From NCBI GenBank assembly GCA_003263775.1, contig JYJJ01000051.1, positions 1 through 64,000 on the forward strand: a DNA stretch of 64,000 bases. Direction: 5' to 3'. Shown piece by piece: positions 21,458 to 32,058 of the stretch; positions within the stretch are counted from its first letter, which is position 1, and every line of letters begins with the position of its first letter. The notes below the pieces were generated by a model, which saw only the letters and a program-made list of their open reading frames with translations, was not told where the DNA came from and ran no database searches. Position numbers and translations under genes: made by a program. The stretch is from Vibrio maritimus. GTDB taxonomy: Bacteria > Pseudomonadota > Gammaproteobacteria > Enterobacterales > Vibrionaceae.

Positions 21458-21603
21458 AAATGTTTACAGAATACCAATTTTGAGTTTTTGCTCCATTCTT
21501 GAGTGTTGCGAAATTGTTACATATGTTTTGTCTTCAATCGAAAGTGAAGTAACTGATTGAATTATAAGTATTAATCATATCAATAACATTCAAGGAATAC
21601 AGA

Positions 21604-23433
21604 ATGAATTATGTAACACGTCAAGCTAGGTGGCTCATTGGTACCTCGACCGCTGTTATGGCGCTATCCGTCAACGCAGCGGAGTTTGTCGAGATGACAG
21701 ATGCAACCGAGGCACAAGCGCTTATCGACGCGCAGTTTAGTATCGTTCCTCAGGCAGATGCTTATACAGAGGTAAAGCGAGTAACGCTGCCTAATGGGAA
21801 GACAAAGGTAAAGTATCAGCAGCTATATCAAGGGCTACCTGTCTATGATGCGACGATCACCTCAACCAAAGGAGAGCAGGGGATTTCTGAGGTTTACGGG
21901 GTGATGGCGCAAGGTTTAGCCAGTGATCTCCCTGTTGTTAAACCGATTATATCCAGCGATGAAGCACTTCAACTTGCAGAGCGTCATCATTTCAGCCTCC
22001 ATCCGTCATTTGTTGATACCAAACCAGAAATTGAGAACCGAAAATCTAAGTTGATGGTTCGCGTTGGTGAAGACCAGGTCGCGCGCATCGTTTACTTAGT
22101 TGACTTTTTTGTGGCAGGCGATGAACCAGAAAGGCCGTTTATGTTTGTGGATGCAGAGTCTGGTGACATTCTTGAGTCTTGGGATGGCATTAACCATGCG
22201 ATGGCGACAGGGCCAGGCGGCAATGAGAAAACGGGTGCGTACTACTTTGGTCAGGACTTTCCCTCGATTTTGATGAGTAAGTCTGGGAACACCTGCACCA
22301 TGTCGAACAGTAATGTTAAGACAGTTAACTTGAATGGCGGTACGTCAGGGTCGTCAGCATTTAGCTATACCTGCAACGATTCAACCAACTATAACGACTA
22401 CAAAGCCGTGAATGGCGCTTACTCACCAATCAATGATGCGCAGTATTTCGGTAATGTAGTGTTTGATATGTTCAAAGATTGGATGCAGACCGCACCATTG
22501 ACGTTTCAGTTAACCATGCGTGTTCACTATGGCAACAACTATGAAAATGCCTTTTGGAACGGGTCTTCCATGACTTTCGGTGACGGTCAAAATACCTTTT
22601 ACCCATTGGTTGATATTAACGTGAGTGCTCATGAGGTGAGCCATGGCTTTACCGAGCAAAACTCGGGACTGGTTTACAAAAACATGTCTGGCGGTATGAA
22701 CGAAGCATACTCTGATATCGCTGGCGAAGCGGCTGAATACTACATGCGTGGCAGCGTTGATTGGCTAGTGGGCGCGGATATCTTTAAAGGAAATGGCGGA
22801 TTGCGCTACTTTGATCAGCCCTCGAAAGACGGCAAGAGTATCGATTATGCCTCGCAGTATTACGATGGTATGAATGTGCATTACTCAAGTGGTGTGTTCA
22901 ATCGTGCATTCTATTTGCTCAGCACTAAGTATAATTGGGACATTAAGTCAGGTTTTCAGGTATTTACACTCGCCAACCAAATGTATTGGGGAGCGAATAG
23001 TACGTTTGACCAAGGTGGTTGTGGTGTAGCGAAGGCCGCGGACGATCTGTCATTTAAACGCAGTGATGTCGTGAATGCGTTTGCAGAGGTTGGCGTGGAT
23101 GCGAGTTGTGGCACTACGACGCCTACTCCAGGTAATGAACTGGTATTGGGTCAGCCGATTACCGAGCTAAGTGGCAGTTACAACAGTACAGATTATTACA
23201 CCTTTAGCGTCGATACGGACAAAACGCTAACTGTGGCGATCACCGGTGGTACTGGTGATGCGGATCTGTATGTAAAGAAAGGTGCGAAACCGACGACTTC
23301 CGATTTTGATTGTCGACCCTACCGTGATGGTAACGTAGAGTCTTGCTCGGTAAGTGCGGTAGCGAATACCACATATCATGTGATGCTGCGCGGTTACCGT
23401 GCTTACTCAAATGTGACGTTGTCGCTCAACTAG
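21604..23433 (+). CDS. hap: vibriolysin, hemagglutinin/protease (M4 metalloprotease)
   Basis: A 609-residue secreted zinc metalloprotease precursor. Signal peptide to about residue 25 (ALSVNAAE); propeptide with FTP and PepSY domains to about 196; M4 catalytic domain with HEVSH at 343-347, so His343 and His347 bind zinc with Glu344 catalytic and Glu367 in GGMNEAYSD the third ligand; then a C-terminal pre-peptidase (PPC) domain from about 513 (TDYYTFSVDTDKTLTVAITG), removed on maturation in known homologues. All catalytic residues are intact. Known relatives (HapA, EmpA, VvpE) leave by type II secretion and are switched on by quorum sensing at high density. Confidence 0.95.
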   Translation: MNYVTRQARWLIGTSTAVMALSVNAAEFVEMTDATEAQALIDAQFSIVPQADAYTEVKRVTLPNGKTKVKYQQLYQGLPVYDATITSTKGEQGISEVYGVMAQGLASDLPVVKPIISSDEALQLAERHHFSLHPSFVDTKPEIENRKSKLMVRVGEDQVARIVYLVDFFVAGDEPERPFMFVDAESGDILESWDGINHAMATGPGGNEKTGAYYFGQDFPSILMSKSGNTCTMSNSNVKTVNLNGGTSGSSAFSYTCNDSTNYNDYKAVNGAYSPINDAQYFGNVVFDMFKDWMQTAPLTFQLTMRVHYGNNYENAFWNGSSMTFGDGQNTFYPLVDINVSAHEVSHGFTEQNSGLVYKNMSGGMNEAYSDIAGEAAEYYMRGSVDWLVGADIFKGNGGLRYFDQPSKDGKSIDYASQYYDGMNVHYSSGVFNRAFYLLSTKYNWDIKSGFQVFTLANQMYWGANSTFDQGGCGVAKAADDLSFKRSDVVNAFAEVGVDASCGTTTPTPGNELVLGQPITELSGSYNSTDYYTFSVDTDKTLTVAITGGTGDADLYVKKGAKPTTSDFDCRPYRDGNVESCSVSAVANTTYHVMLRGYRAYSNVTLSLN

Positions 23434-23472
23434 CAGCTGGTGCTAGCTAAGTTTTAATACGGTACATAATAA

Positions 23473-23507
23473 AAAACGGGTTGTCCCTAATGGTGACAAC
23501 CCGTTTT
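23473..23507. terminator. bidirectional terminator
   Basis: Perfect 13-base stem AAAACGGGTTGTC/GACAACCCGTTTT with A and T runs, between the convergent protease and symporter genes. Confidence 0.92.
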
Positions 23508-23525
23508 AGCATCAACGAGTTAATA

Positions 23526-24782
23526 CTAGGCTTGCTGTTTCTCAAGCTGCGCTTCTTGCTCAGCTTCTTCTTCAACCAATGCATCAACGATAACCGCACA
23601 CGCGGCATCACCGGTGATGTTAAGCGCAGTACGGATCATGTCAAAGATACGGTCAAGAGCGAACAGTAGTGGTAGACCTTCGATTGGAATACCCGCCGCT
23701 AGTAGAACGGCTACAACAAGGAATGATGGACCAGGTACACCTGCTTGACCAACTGCACCCAACGTTGAAGTCACGATGATGGCAATGTAAGCGCCCATTG
23801 AAAGGTCAATGTTGAACAGCTGCGCAAAGAAGATTGCTACTAGGCCGTAGTAGATAGCGTTACCAGACATGTTGATTGTTGCACCTAGCGGTAGAACAAA
23901 CGATGCGGTTGAGTTTTTGACGCCAAGCTCTTTTTCTACGGTGTCCATTGTGACAGGCAGCGTCGCCATCGAAGAAGCCGTTGATAGGGCAACTGCTTGT
24001 GGCTTTTTCATTGCGCTGATGAACTTCTTCGCAGAGGTCTTAGTGAACAGTTGAATCATCAGTGGGTAAGCTACGAAACCGAAGATTAGGATCGCAGCGA
24101 TGTAAACCACGAACAGCTTGAACACGACCATTAGCGCGCCAAAACCAAATGTGCCTACCGCTTCTGCCATAAGACCAAATACACCAATTGGTGCGATGAT
24201 CATTACCTTGTTGATCATCCATACCATGACGTCAACGATAGCGTTTACACCGTTAAGTAGTGGATCGCGGCGAGTAGACTCAAGCTTTGATAGACCGATA
24301 CCGAAGAACAGACAGAACACTAGGATCTGAAGGATGTTGGCTTCATTTAGCGACTGGAAAACGTTGGTTGGGATCATACCAGTGACGGTAGCCCAGAAAG
24401 TAGGTAGTTCACCTTTTGAAGCGTACTCAGCTGAGAACATGCCTTCGATACCTGCTGTATCGATGTTTACACCTGGTTGGAATACCTCGCCCATAATCAG
24501 AGCAAGTGCTACAGCAAGTGCCGACGTTAGACCGAAGTAAGCGAGCGTTGTTACGCCAACTTTACCTGCATTGCTGCTGTTACCAAGGCCAGCTGCACCT
24601 GAGATCAGAGCAACGGCAACCAGAGGGATTACTAACATCTTGATTAGATTGATGAAGATAGTACCCAGTGGAGCAAACATAGAAGCAGATTCACCCATCA
24701 TGGCACCGATGAAGGTACCGAGGATCATTGCAATCACGACTTGGACGCCAATGTTATTTAGCATCAACTTTTCTTTTAACAC
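23526..24782 (-). CDS. dicarboxylate/amino acid:cation symporter (DAACS)
   Basis: A 418-residue inner-membrane transporter of the GltP/DctA/SstT superfamily. The helical hairpin 1 serine-rich motif is STASSMATLPVTM and the TM7 motif is NMSGNAIYYG; hairpin 2 (GQAGVPGPSFLVVAVLLAAGIP) and TM8 (DRIFDMIRTALNITGDA, with the substrate-binding Asp and Asn) are intact. The C-terminus is a short acidic Glu/Gln tail. Substrates in the family are glutamate, aspartate, serine or C4-dicarboxylates; which one cannot be read. A PurR-like palindrome lies upstream. Confidence 0.9.
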   Translation of the reverse strand: MLKEKLMLNNIGVQVVIAMILGTFIGAMMGESASMFAPLGTIFINLIKMLVIPLVAVALISGAAGLGNSSNAGKVGVTTLAYFGLTSALAVALALIMGEVFQPGVNIDTAGIEGMFSAEYASKGELPTFWATVTGMIPTNVFQSLNEANILQILVFCLFFGIGLSKLESTRRDPLLNGVNAIVDVMVWMINKVMIIAPIGVFGLMAEAVGTFGFGALMVVFKLFVVYIAAILIFGFVAYPLMIQLFTKTSAKKFISAMKKPQAVALSTASSMATLPVTMDTVEKELGVKNSTASFVLPLGATINMSGNAIYYGLVAIFFAQLFNIDLSMGAYIAIIVTSTLGAVGQAGVPGPSFLVVAVLLAAGIPIEGLPLLFALDRIFDMIRTALNITGDAACAVIVDALVEEEAEQEAQLEKQQA

Positions 24783-24964
24783 TTCCTTAACTCCTGTGCT
24801 AATTATTTATCAATTCCTAGTGTAGTCTTCTATTTGAACGGTAAATATCAGACTAATCTTCGACGGCAATTTTTACACTTATTTAGCACTTTGCGCAACA
24901 GCAGAAACCGAAATCATGAGAAAAAGCGCGAAAAAACCGAATAAATGGTGAACGAATACCCGAA

Positions 24965-24978
24965 AGCAAACGTTTGCT
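24965..24978. promoter_or_regulatory. PurR-like palindrome upstream of the symporter
   Basis: Perfect 14-base palindrome AGCAAACGTTTGCT, containing the 12-base core of the PurR box. It lies about 180 bases upstream of the symporter start in a 323-base intergenic region that also holds the trp terminator. Confidence 0.5.
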
Positions 24979-25054
24979 ATTGGCTTTGAGAATGATTTGC
25001 GGTCGAGTTTTTTGTTGGGGAATGATTTTTAGGGAGGTGAATAGAACGAAATGT

Positions 25055-25084
25055 AAAAAAAAGGTTGCACGCGAAGTGCAACCT
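25055..25084 (-). terminator. trp operon terminator
   Basis: Stem AGGTTGCAC/GTGCAACCT with a GCGAA loop; on the minus strand it is followed by a run of at least seven T. It lies just past the trpA stop. Confidence 0.92.
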
Positions 25085-25105
25085 ATCAGAGCGGGATTTT
25101 GACAA

Positions 25106-25924
25106 TTAACGCTGTGTTGCAGCCTTCATTGATTTAACAAACTGAGACAGTTCGCTAAGCATGGTTTCTGGTGCATCAAGGTTATTTTCGATGATTTTTA
25201 CCACAGCAGAGCCGGAAATTGCGCCTGCTGCTCCTGCATCGAGCGCTTGTTTTACTTGCTCTGGTTCAGAAATACCAAACCCTAGTAGTGACGGCGGTGC
25301 ATCATACTTGTTTAGTTTGTCTAGCTGAGTGTTCATTGGCATATTCGCCTTGGTCTCAGTACCGGTTACACCCGCACGAGAAAGTAGGTAGGTATAACCA
25401 CCGCCAAGCTTCGCTACTTGCTCAATTGTTTCTTCGCTTGCCGTTGGTGGTGCGATGAAGATTGGGTGTACACCGTGCTTGTGTGCTGCTTCTACGAACT
25501 CTTTACTCTCGTTGGTAGGAACGTCAGCGATCAGCACTGAGTCTACACCGACATCTGCACATTGTTTGTAAAACGCATCAACGCCTTTTGAGTAAACTAG
25601 GTTGGCATACATTAGCAAGCCGATTGGCGTTTCAGGGTGCTTTTCACGAATCTTTGCTAGCATATCGAAGCAGATAGTTGGCGTTGTTTTCGCGTCCAAT
25701 GCACGGATGTTTGCGCCTTGGATCGTTGGGCCATCCGCTTGAGGATCTGAGAATGGCATGCCTAGCTCAAGTGCATCCGCGCCAGATTCAATCAAGGTTT
25801 CCATGATCTGTAGCGATAGCTCAGGGCTTGGGTCACCCATAGTGACGAAAGGAACGAATGCGCCTTGGTTCTTCTCACCTAAGCGAGCGAACATTTCTTT
25901 ATAACGGTCTTGATTCAGGCTCAT
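25106..25924 (-). CDS. trpA: tryptophan synthase alpha chain
   Basis: A 272-residue TIM-barrel enzyme that splits indole-3-glycerol phosphate to indole and glyceraldehyde-3-phosphate. The catalytic Glu is in [19 protein letters not shown] and the catalytic Asp in [11 protein letters not shown]; the phosphate loop [10 protein letters not shown] and [10 protein letters not shown] follow. Its start touches the trpB stop, so translation is probably coupled. Last gene of the operon. Confidence 0.97.
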   Translation of the reverse strand: MSLNQDRYKEMFARLGEKNQGAFVPFVTMGDPSPELSLQIMETLIESGADALELGMPFSDPQADGPTIQGANIRALDAKTTPTICFDMLAKIREKHPETPIGLLMYANLVYSKGVDAFYKQCADVGVDSVLIADVPTNESKEFVEAAHKHGVHPIFIAPPTASEETIEQVAKLGGGYTYLLSRAGVTGTETKANMPMNTQLDKLNKYDAPPSLLGFGISEPEQVKQALDAGAAGAISGSAVVKIIENNLDAPETMLSELSQFVKSMKAATQR

Positions 25925-27114
25925 TACATTACTCCTTTGTCTTTCAAAATATCGTGTACAGTAAAGATATCTTTGTCACCGCGACCTGATAGGTTGACGA
26001 CAAGTAGTTGTTCTTTTTCTGGGTTCTCACGTGCCATCTTAAGTGCGTAAGCAAGGGCGTGAGAAGATTCTAGCGCTGGGATAATACCTTCATGCTTCGC
26101 GAGCTCTTGGAATGCTTCTAGCGCTTCATCATCGGTAATCGCGCCATATTCAGCACGACCAATCGCGTTAAGGTGCGCGTGCTGAGGACCCACTGATGGG
26201 AAGTCTAGGCCAGCAGAAACAGAGTAAGACTCTTCAATTTGACCGTTAGGGTCTTGCATTAGTGGCGCCTTCATACCAAAGAAGATACCTGTTGTGCCGT
26301 GTTTAAGCGGTGCACCGTGCTGGTCGGTATCAATACCAAGACCTGCAGGCTCAACACCAATTAGGCGTACTGATTCTTCTTCGATGAAGTCTGCAAACAT
26401 ACCGATAGCGTTAGAACCACCACCTACACAAGCGATGACAGCATCTGGAAGCTTGCCTTCACGAGCCAGTACTTGGTTTTTCGTTTCTTCGCCAATCATG
26501 CGTTGGAACTCACGCACGATGGTTGGGAATGGGTGAGGACCTGCCGCAGTACCTAGTAGGTAGTGGGCGTCTTCGTAGCTTGCAGACCAGTCGCGTAGCG
26601 CTTCGTTACACGCATCTTTTAGCGTTGAAGAACCTGAGTGTACAGGGATCACTTCTGCGCCCATTAGACGCATACGGAATACGTTCGGGCTTTGACGCTC
26701 AACGTCTTTCGCACCCATGTAAACGCGACACTTAAGGTCAAGTAGAGCACACGCAAGAGCGGTTGCTACGCCGTGCTGACCCGCACCAGTTTCGGCGATG
26801 ATTTCTTTTTTACCCATGCGCTTAGCAAGCAGCGCTTGACCAAGTACTTGGTTAGTCTTGTGCGCACCGCCGTGAAGAAGGTCCTCACGTTTCAGGTACA
26901 GCTTGGTTTTGGTGCCTTTTGTTAGGTTACGAGTCAGCGTTAGCGCGGTTGGGCGGCCAGCGTATTCTTGCAATAGGGCCATAAACTCAGATTGAAACTC
27001 TGGGTCGTCTTGAGCGTCGATGAAGGCTTGTTCTAGTTGATCCAAGGCTGGCACTAGAATTTGTGGTACGAACTGTCCACCGTATTCGCCAAAGTAGGCA
27101 TCTAATTTAGACAT
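25924..27114 (-). CDS. trpB: tryptophan synthase beta chain
   Basis: A 396-residue PLP enzyme that condenses indole with serine. The PLP lysine lies in [15 protein letters not shown]; the phosphate-binding loop is [12 protein letters not shown] and the indole-channel region [13 protein letters not shown]. The start at 27114 ([13 protein letters not shown]) is preferred to the upstream in-frame ATG at 27162. An intercistronic stem-loop lies between trpCF and this gene. Confidence 0.97.
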   Translation of the reverse strand: MSKLDAYFGEYGGQFVPQILVPALDQLEQAFIDAQDDPEFQSEFMALLQEYAGRPTALTLTRNLTKGTKTKLYLKREDLLHGGAHKTNQVLGQALLAKRMGKKEIIAETGAGQHGVATALACALLDLKCRVYMGAKDVERQSPNVFRMRLMGAEVIPVHSGSSTLKDACNEALRDWSASYEDAHYLLGTAAGPHPFPTIVREFQRMIGEETKNQVLAREGKLPDAVIACVGGGSNAIGMFADFIEEESVRLIGVEPAGLGIDTDQHGAPLKHGTTGIFFGMKAPLMQDPNGQIEESYSVSAGLDFPSVGPQHAHLNAIGRAEYGAITDDEALEAFQELAKHEGIIPALESSHALAYALKMARENPEKEQLLVVNLSGRGDKDIFTVHDILKDKGVM

Positions 27115-27134
27115 GGTTAATTCCTCAATAATCC

Positions 27135-27178
27135 ACTTGCTCGAGCTCTTGCAAACGCACATTCGTTGTCGAGCAAGT
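27135..27178 (-). other. trpCF-trpB intercistronic hairpin
   Basis: A perfect 10-base stem, ACTTGCTCGA/TCGAGCAAGT, encloses a 24-base loop in the 105-base gap. There is no T tract after the minus-strand right arm, so this is not a typical terminator; a role in mRNA processing or stability is possible. Confidence 0.5.
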
Positions 27179-27219
27179 TTTAATAATTCTTTATGTTCTA
27201 CTGTCGTTAATCTGGACCG

Positions 27220-28584
27220 TTAGTAGTCTCGGATTAGCGCGAACGCTTGGTTTAGCTTCTCAGCGTCTTTCTTGCCCGGTGTTGACTCAACTCCTGAGTT
27301 TAAGTCTAGTCCGATGCAGCCAAGTGTACTGGCTTGCTTGATGTTGTCTGGAGACAAACCACCCGCCAACATCACATCGCTTGTGTTGTTTAACAATTGC
27401 CAGTCAAAGCTTTGCCCCGTGCCGCCCGATTGTTCGCCAACTTTGGCATCCAATAGATGGCGGTCTGCCTTAATTGCGGTTAGGTCAGGAATGGCATCGG
27501 TCACGCCGTGTGCTTTCCAGATTTTTACGTCATCATTTAGGAGTGGAGTCAGCGTATCTATGTAGGCTTGATCTTCATCACCATGAAGCTGAACGGCCGA
27601 CAGTTTTAGTTCGTTAGCGGTGTTAGCAACAAATTCTGGGTTGTGGTTTTGGAACACACCCACAAACTCAAGAGGTGCTCCGCTCATTACCATACGCGCA
27701 GATTCGGCATCAACAAAGCGAGGCGATTTTTCAACAAAGATCAGTCCGCCTTTTACCGCGCCCGCTTGATAAGCTTTCGCCGCATCATCAGCATGAGTTA
27801 GACCACACACCTTGTTTTCACCCAGCAGTACTTTACGTACTGCCAGTTCAAGGTTGTCTTCTGCCATGAGCGAGCTACCGATCAGGAAGCCATTCGCATA
27901 GGCACAAAGGTCACGAACCTGCTGGTGGTTATAGATACCCGACTCGGAAATAATGATGGTGCCTTCAGGAAGTTTCGGTGCCAACTCTTTGGTGCGATCT
28001 AGGTTAACCGATAGGTCACGAAGATTGCGGTTGTTGATACCGACTACCTTTGCGCCAAGCGCGATTGCGCGCTCTAGCTCTTCCTCGTTGCTCACTTCGG
28101 TCAAAATGCCTAGCTCAAGAGACTCTGCGACTTCGGCGAGTTCACGGTATTCCTCATCATTAAGCACTGATAGCATCAGCAAGATAGCATCTGCGTTGTA
28201 ATGACGAGCGAGATACACTTGATAGGTATCAATCATGAAGTCTTTACACAGTACAGGCTGCTTAACTTGGCCGCGTACTTGAGGTAGGAAGTCGAAGTTA
28301 CCTTGGAAATACTTTTCATCGGTTAATACAGAAATCGCGCTAGCGTGATTGTTGTAAACCGAGGCGATGTAGTCGAGGTCAAAATCATCACGGATAAGAC
28401 CTTTAGACGGTGATGCTTTTTTACACTCTAAAATGAACGCGGTTTTACCTGTCGAGAGCGCACCATAGAAGCTGCGGTCTGATGGAACGAGATCCGCTTT
28501 GAAGCTCTCGAGTGGTTGAGTTTGCTTACGCTCCTCAACCCAGATTTTCTTATCATCGACGATTTTTGCTAATACTGTTTCCAT
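27220..28584 (-). CDS. trpCF: bifunctional indole-3-glycerol-phosphate synthase / PRA isomerase
   Basis: A 454-residue fusion of two TIM barrels. Residues about 1-255 are IGP synthase (FILECKKASPSKGLIRDDFD, VLCKDFMID, GINNRNLRDLSVNL, IISESGIY); residues about 258-454 are phosphoribosylanthranilate isomerase (KVCGLTHADDA with the catalytic Cys, VGVFQNH, LHGDED, MLAGGLSPDNI, GLDLNSGVE). The fusion is usual in enterobacteria and vibrios. It performs two consecutive steps between anthranilate phosphoribosyl transfer and tryptophan synthase. Confidence 0.97.
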   Translation of the reverse strand: METVLAKIVDDKKIWVEERKQTQPLESFKADLVPSDRSFYGALSTGKTAFILECKKASPSKGLIRDDFDLDYIASVYNNHASAISVLTDEKYFQGNFDFLPQVRGQVKQPVLCKDFMIDTYQVYLARHYNADAILLMLSVLNDEEYRELAEVAESLELGILTEVSNEEELERAIALGAKVVGINNRNLRDLSVNLDRTKELAPKLPEGTIIISESGIYNHQQVRDLCAYANGFLIGSSLMAEDNLELAVRKVLLGENKVCGLTHADDAAKAYQAGAVKGGLIFVEKSPRFVDAESARMVMSGAPLEFVGVFQNHNPEFVANTANELKLSAVQLHGDEDQAYIDTLTPLLNDDVKIWKAHGVTDAIPDLTAIKADRHLLDAKVGEQSGGTGQSFDWQLLNNTSDVMLAGGLSPDNIKQASTLGCIGLDLNSGVESTPGKKDAEKLNQAFALIRDY

Positions 28585-28609
28585 TGTTTTTTCCTGTTAA
28601 TTCGCCGAG

Positions 28610-29612
28610 TTACTTGCCGTGCGCTGCCAGTTTTTGGACGAGCTCGTATGCTTTACCTGAGTTCATCGCATCGATGGCTTGTGCTGCGTTAGCTTTGAGG
28701 TCTTCATGACCAAATAGTTTCATTAGCAGAGCAACGTTTACCGCGACCGCGCCTAATTGCGCGTCCGATCCTTTGCCCGTTAGCATGTTGGTAATGATGG
28801 CGCGGTTTTCTTCCGGCTCACCACCTTTGATCGCTTCTAGCGGGTAAGACTCTAAACCGAAATCTGCTGGTGTTAGCGTGTATTCGGTGATCTTGCCGTC
28901 TTGGATTTCTGCTACCAGAGTTTCACCGTGGATAGCGACCTCATCCAAGCCACTGCCGTGTACGACAGCAGCGCGCTTCATACCCATTTGTAGCATGGTT
29001 TCTGCAATAGGACGAACCAGTTTTGCATCGTAAACACCCATCAATTCGATGTTTGGGCGAGCAGGGTTGATAAGAGGGCCTAAGATGTTAAAGATGGTGC
29101 GAGTTTTCATGGTTTGGCGTACTGGCATCGCATGGCGCACACCACCGTGATATTGCGGTGCAAATAGGAAAGCAACGCCAATTTCATCGACAGCGCTGCG
29201 GGTATCTTCCGCAGACATTGCTAAGTCGATACCAAATGAATCCAGTAGATCTGAAGAGCCAGATTTGCTCGACACGCCACGGTTACCGTGTTTTGCGACT
29301 TTCAAGCCACAACGCTGCTGCAACAAATGCAGCCGTGGTAGAGATGTTGATGGTGTTGGCACCGTCGCCACCTGTGCCAACGATGTCGGCGAAGTCATAA
29401 TCAGGGCGAGGGAATGGGTTGGCGTTAGCAAGTAGCGCTTTTGCAGCACCTGCAATTTCGTCCGGCGTTTCGCCTTTGATTTTCAGTGCCGTAAGGGCCG
29501 CAGACATTAAGATAGGGTCTAGCTCACCTTTGATAATGGTGTCAAACAACGACTGGCTCTCTTCTTGAGTCAGATCCAGTTGGTCGTAAAGTTTGTTGAT
29601 GATGTTTTCCAT
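28610..29612 (-). CDS. trpD: anthranilate phosphoribosyltransferase (one frameshift)
   Basis: A 333-residue enzyme after repair, the normal length. The PRPP loop is [19 protein letters not shown]; further motifs are [37 protein letters not shown] and [11 protein letters not shown]. The frame is broken at about 29311 by one extra T; removing it gives [19 protein letters not shown]. Unlike E. coli, trpG and trpD are separate genes here. An essential biosynthetic gene inside an otherwise intact operon is unlikely to be truly broken. Confidence 0.93.
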
Positions 29613-29640
29613 AATTACGATTCCTTAGTTGTTTGAGTTC

Positions 29641-30276
29641 TTAAGCAGATTTTGTTTCGACAGACTGTTCAGTCGCCCATGCGATGGCATTGCTTAGCAG
29701 TGTCGCACCATAGGTCGTCATAATTGACTCAGGGTGGAACTGGAAGCCACAGACACGATCTTGTTCGTTCGCGACCGACATTACTAGGCCATCAACTTGA
29801 GCGGTCACTTCTAGTGAGTCAGGCACTTTCGTTGCCACCAATGAGTGATAACGTGCTATTGCTAGCGGTGAAGGTAAGCCTTGATAAATAGCATGATTGT
29901 CATGCGCCATCATCGACACTTTTCCGTGGATGATTTCGCCCGCGCCAGCAACCACACCACCGTAGGCTTCAACGATCGCTTGGTGGCCAAGACAAATACC
30001 GATCATGGGTACCTTGCCACGCAATGTTTTAATCAGCTCTGGCATACAACCCGCTTCTGAAGGTGCACCAGGACCCGGCGAAAGCACGACCACAGGGTTA
30101 TCCAGCTCGAGTACTGCTTTCGCGATTTTTTCTGCAGCAATGTGGTTGCGATAAATCTTAACGTTGTGACCTAGGCTTCGGAACTGGTCCACTAAGTTGT
30201 AGGTAAACGAGTCAAAGTTATCGACAAAAACGATATTAGCGAGTTCGTTGTTCACTGAGTTTGTAGTGTTAGACAT
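29641..30276 (-). CDS. trpG: anthranilate synthase component II (glutamine amidotransferase)
   Basis: A 211-residue class I glutamine amidotransferase that supplies ammonia to TrpE. The N-terminus is [20 protein letters not shown]; the oxyanion motif is [11 protein letters not shown], the nucleophile Cys lies in [15 protein letters not shown], and the His-Glu pair in QFHPESIMT. Its ATG overlaps the trpE stop (ATGTCTAA), so the two subunits are translationally coupled. Confidence 0.96.
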   Translation of the reverse strand: MSNTTNSVNNELANIVFVDNFDSFTYNLVDQFRSLGHNVKIYRNHIAAEKIAKAVLELDNPVVVLSPGPGAPSEAGCMPELIKTLRGKVPMIGICLGHQAIVEAYGGVVAGAGEIIHGKVSMMAHDNHAIYQGLPSPLAIARYHSLVATKVPDSLEVTAQVDGLVMSVANEQDRVCGFQFHPESIMTTYGATLLSNAIAWATEQSVETKSA

Positions 30277-31845
30277 CGTGATTACCCCTTATGCGCCGTT
30301 TTGATTGCTGAAATAACGCTTGCGCCTTACCACGAGTTTCATCCGCTTCAGATTGAGGGTCAGAGTCAAACACGACGCCAGCACCTGCTTGAACTTGAGC
30401 AATGCCATCTTCGACATAAGCAGAGCGAATTACGATACAGGTATCTAAATCACCGGCGCGTTCATGTAGCCAACGGCGCCGCCGTAGCTGCCGCGAGTCT
30501 GGCCTTCAAATTGACGAATCAGCTGCATGGCACGAATCTTTGGTGCGCCAGTGAGCGTACCCATATTCATACAAGCCTGGTAGCCGTGCAGGGCATCTAG
30601 ATCACCACGAAGCTGACCAACTACACGAGATACTAAGTGCATCACGTGACTGTAACGGTCGGTTTTTAGAAGATCTGCAACATGGCGAGAGCCTGGCTCA
30701 GCAATGCGAGCCACGTCATTACGTGCTAGGTCAACCAGCATCATGTGCTCTGCGTTTTCTTTCATGTCGCTGCGAAGCTCTAGCTCGATGCGGCTATCAA
30801 GGTCTTTGTTGATGCTGCCATCTGCATTCTTGCCACGACGTCGAGTACCTGCGATAGGGTAGATCTCAATTTGGTTTGAATCTTTGCCGTACTTAAGTGC
30901 ACTCTCTGGAGATGCACCAAACAGAGTAAACAGCTCATCTTGCATATAAAACATGTAAGGGCTTGGGTTGCTCTGCTTCAGCTCTTTGTAGGCCGCAAGA
31001 GGTGAAGGGCATGGCAGTGTGAAACGGCGAGATGGTACAACTTGGAAGATGTCGCCACGAACCACGTACTCTTTTAAGTCGCGAACGATTTGGCAAAAGT
31101 CTTCATCTGAGATGCTGACGTCTTCTTGAATACCCGCGACTTTCGTTGCCGCTGGCACCATTTTTAGGTTTTCGCATTGCTGGCTGATCTCTGTGATTCG
31201 ACCGCGGATACGAGCAAGTTCAGCATCATCGTGGTTAAACAGTGTCGTTTGTAGGTCGCAAGACTCTTTTTGGTGGTCGACGACCAGCAGGCTTTCAGCG
31301 ACGTAGAATACGAAGTCTGGACACTGGTTCGCTTGGCTTGCATCACCCAGAGGCTCAAAGTTCGCAACGATGTCGTAAGCAAATAGGCCGCCCATGAAAA
31401 TGGCGTTCTTGTCTAAACCGCTTAGGTCAAAGCTGTGTTGAACAAGACGCAGCGCATCAAAAGAGGAGGCTTCACGAAGTCGAGAGTCTTCATCTAGCGT
31501 GTCATCTGGCATCTCAAACTGAACAACGAGCTCTTTGTCTGTTAACGTGTGTTCGATTTCATCAGCAATGTTCTGAGCGATGATGTTGAGAAGATTGACT
31601 CCGTTTGTGGTTAGCGCTTCATAGCGTACTTTGTGACCTTCACAAACGATACGAACGGCAGAATCAACGATAAGTAGGCTCTGTAAGTCTTGTTTTGAGT
31701 CGATCTCAGCAGACTCAAGTAGCAGACTATCGGTTTTGTTTTCACACAAGGTGTGAAACAGTCTGGTTGGATCTTGTGCGTATGGCACTTGGAGAGAAAG
31801 TACTTCCAATCGACCCTGTTTATTGATGCTAATGGCTTTATTCAC
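30269..31845 (-). CDS. trpE: anthranilate synthase component I (one frameshift, GTG start)
   Basis: A 525-residue chorismate-using enzyme after repair. Feedback-site residues are near LLLESAEI at the N-terminus; the catalytic half contains [49 protein letters not shown] and [13 protein letters not shown]. The frame breaks near 30456; restoring one G gives [20 protein letters not shown] and a C-terminus that overlaps trpG. The start is a GTG at 31845 preceded by AAAGGAG; the longer frame to 31923 runs into the attenuator region and is rejected. First structural gene of the operon. Confidence 0.93.
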
Positions 31846-32004
31846 AAAAGCTCCTTTTAATCTTGAATCTGCTGTTGCAACAATCTTGGTACACCGAGTG
31901 TTCAATGGGTTATAGTCGCACAATTAAAACGTTTGCCCAACGTTCAATGTCCCCAAATTGTTGCTAAAATAATCGTTTAAATTGAAATCTTTGTCAGATG
32001 AATC

Positions 32005-32040
32005 GAAAAACAAAAAAGCCCACTCAATTGAGTGGGCTTT
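32005..32040 (-). terminator. trp attenuator (3:4 terminator hairpin)
   Basis: Perfect palindrome AAAGCCCACT-CAATTG-AGTGGGCTTT at 32015-32040, followed on the minus strand by a T-rich run. Its first arm can alternatively pair with GAGTGGGCTTTT at the end of the leader-peptide frame, forming the antiterminator. Confidence 0.92.
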
Positions 32041-32058
32041 AATCAAATTCGGGTTTGA

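Noticed and set aside
31846..31923. Upstream ATG start for trpE at 31923
   Set aside because: It reads through the attenuator leader with non-conserved residues; the GTG at 31845 has a much better ribosome site.
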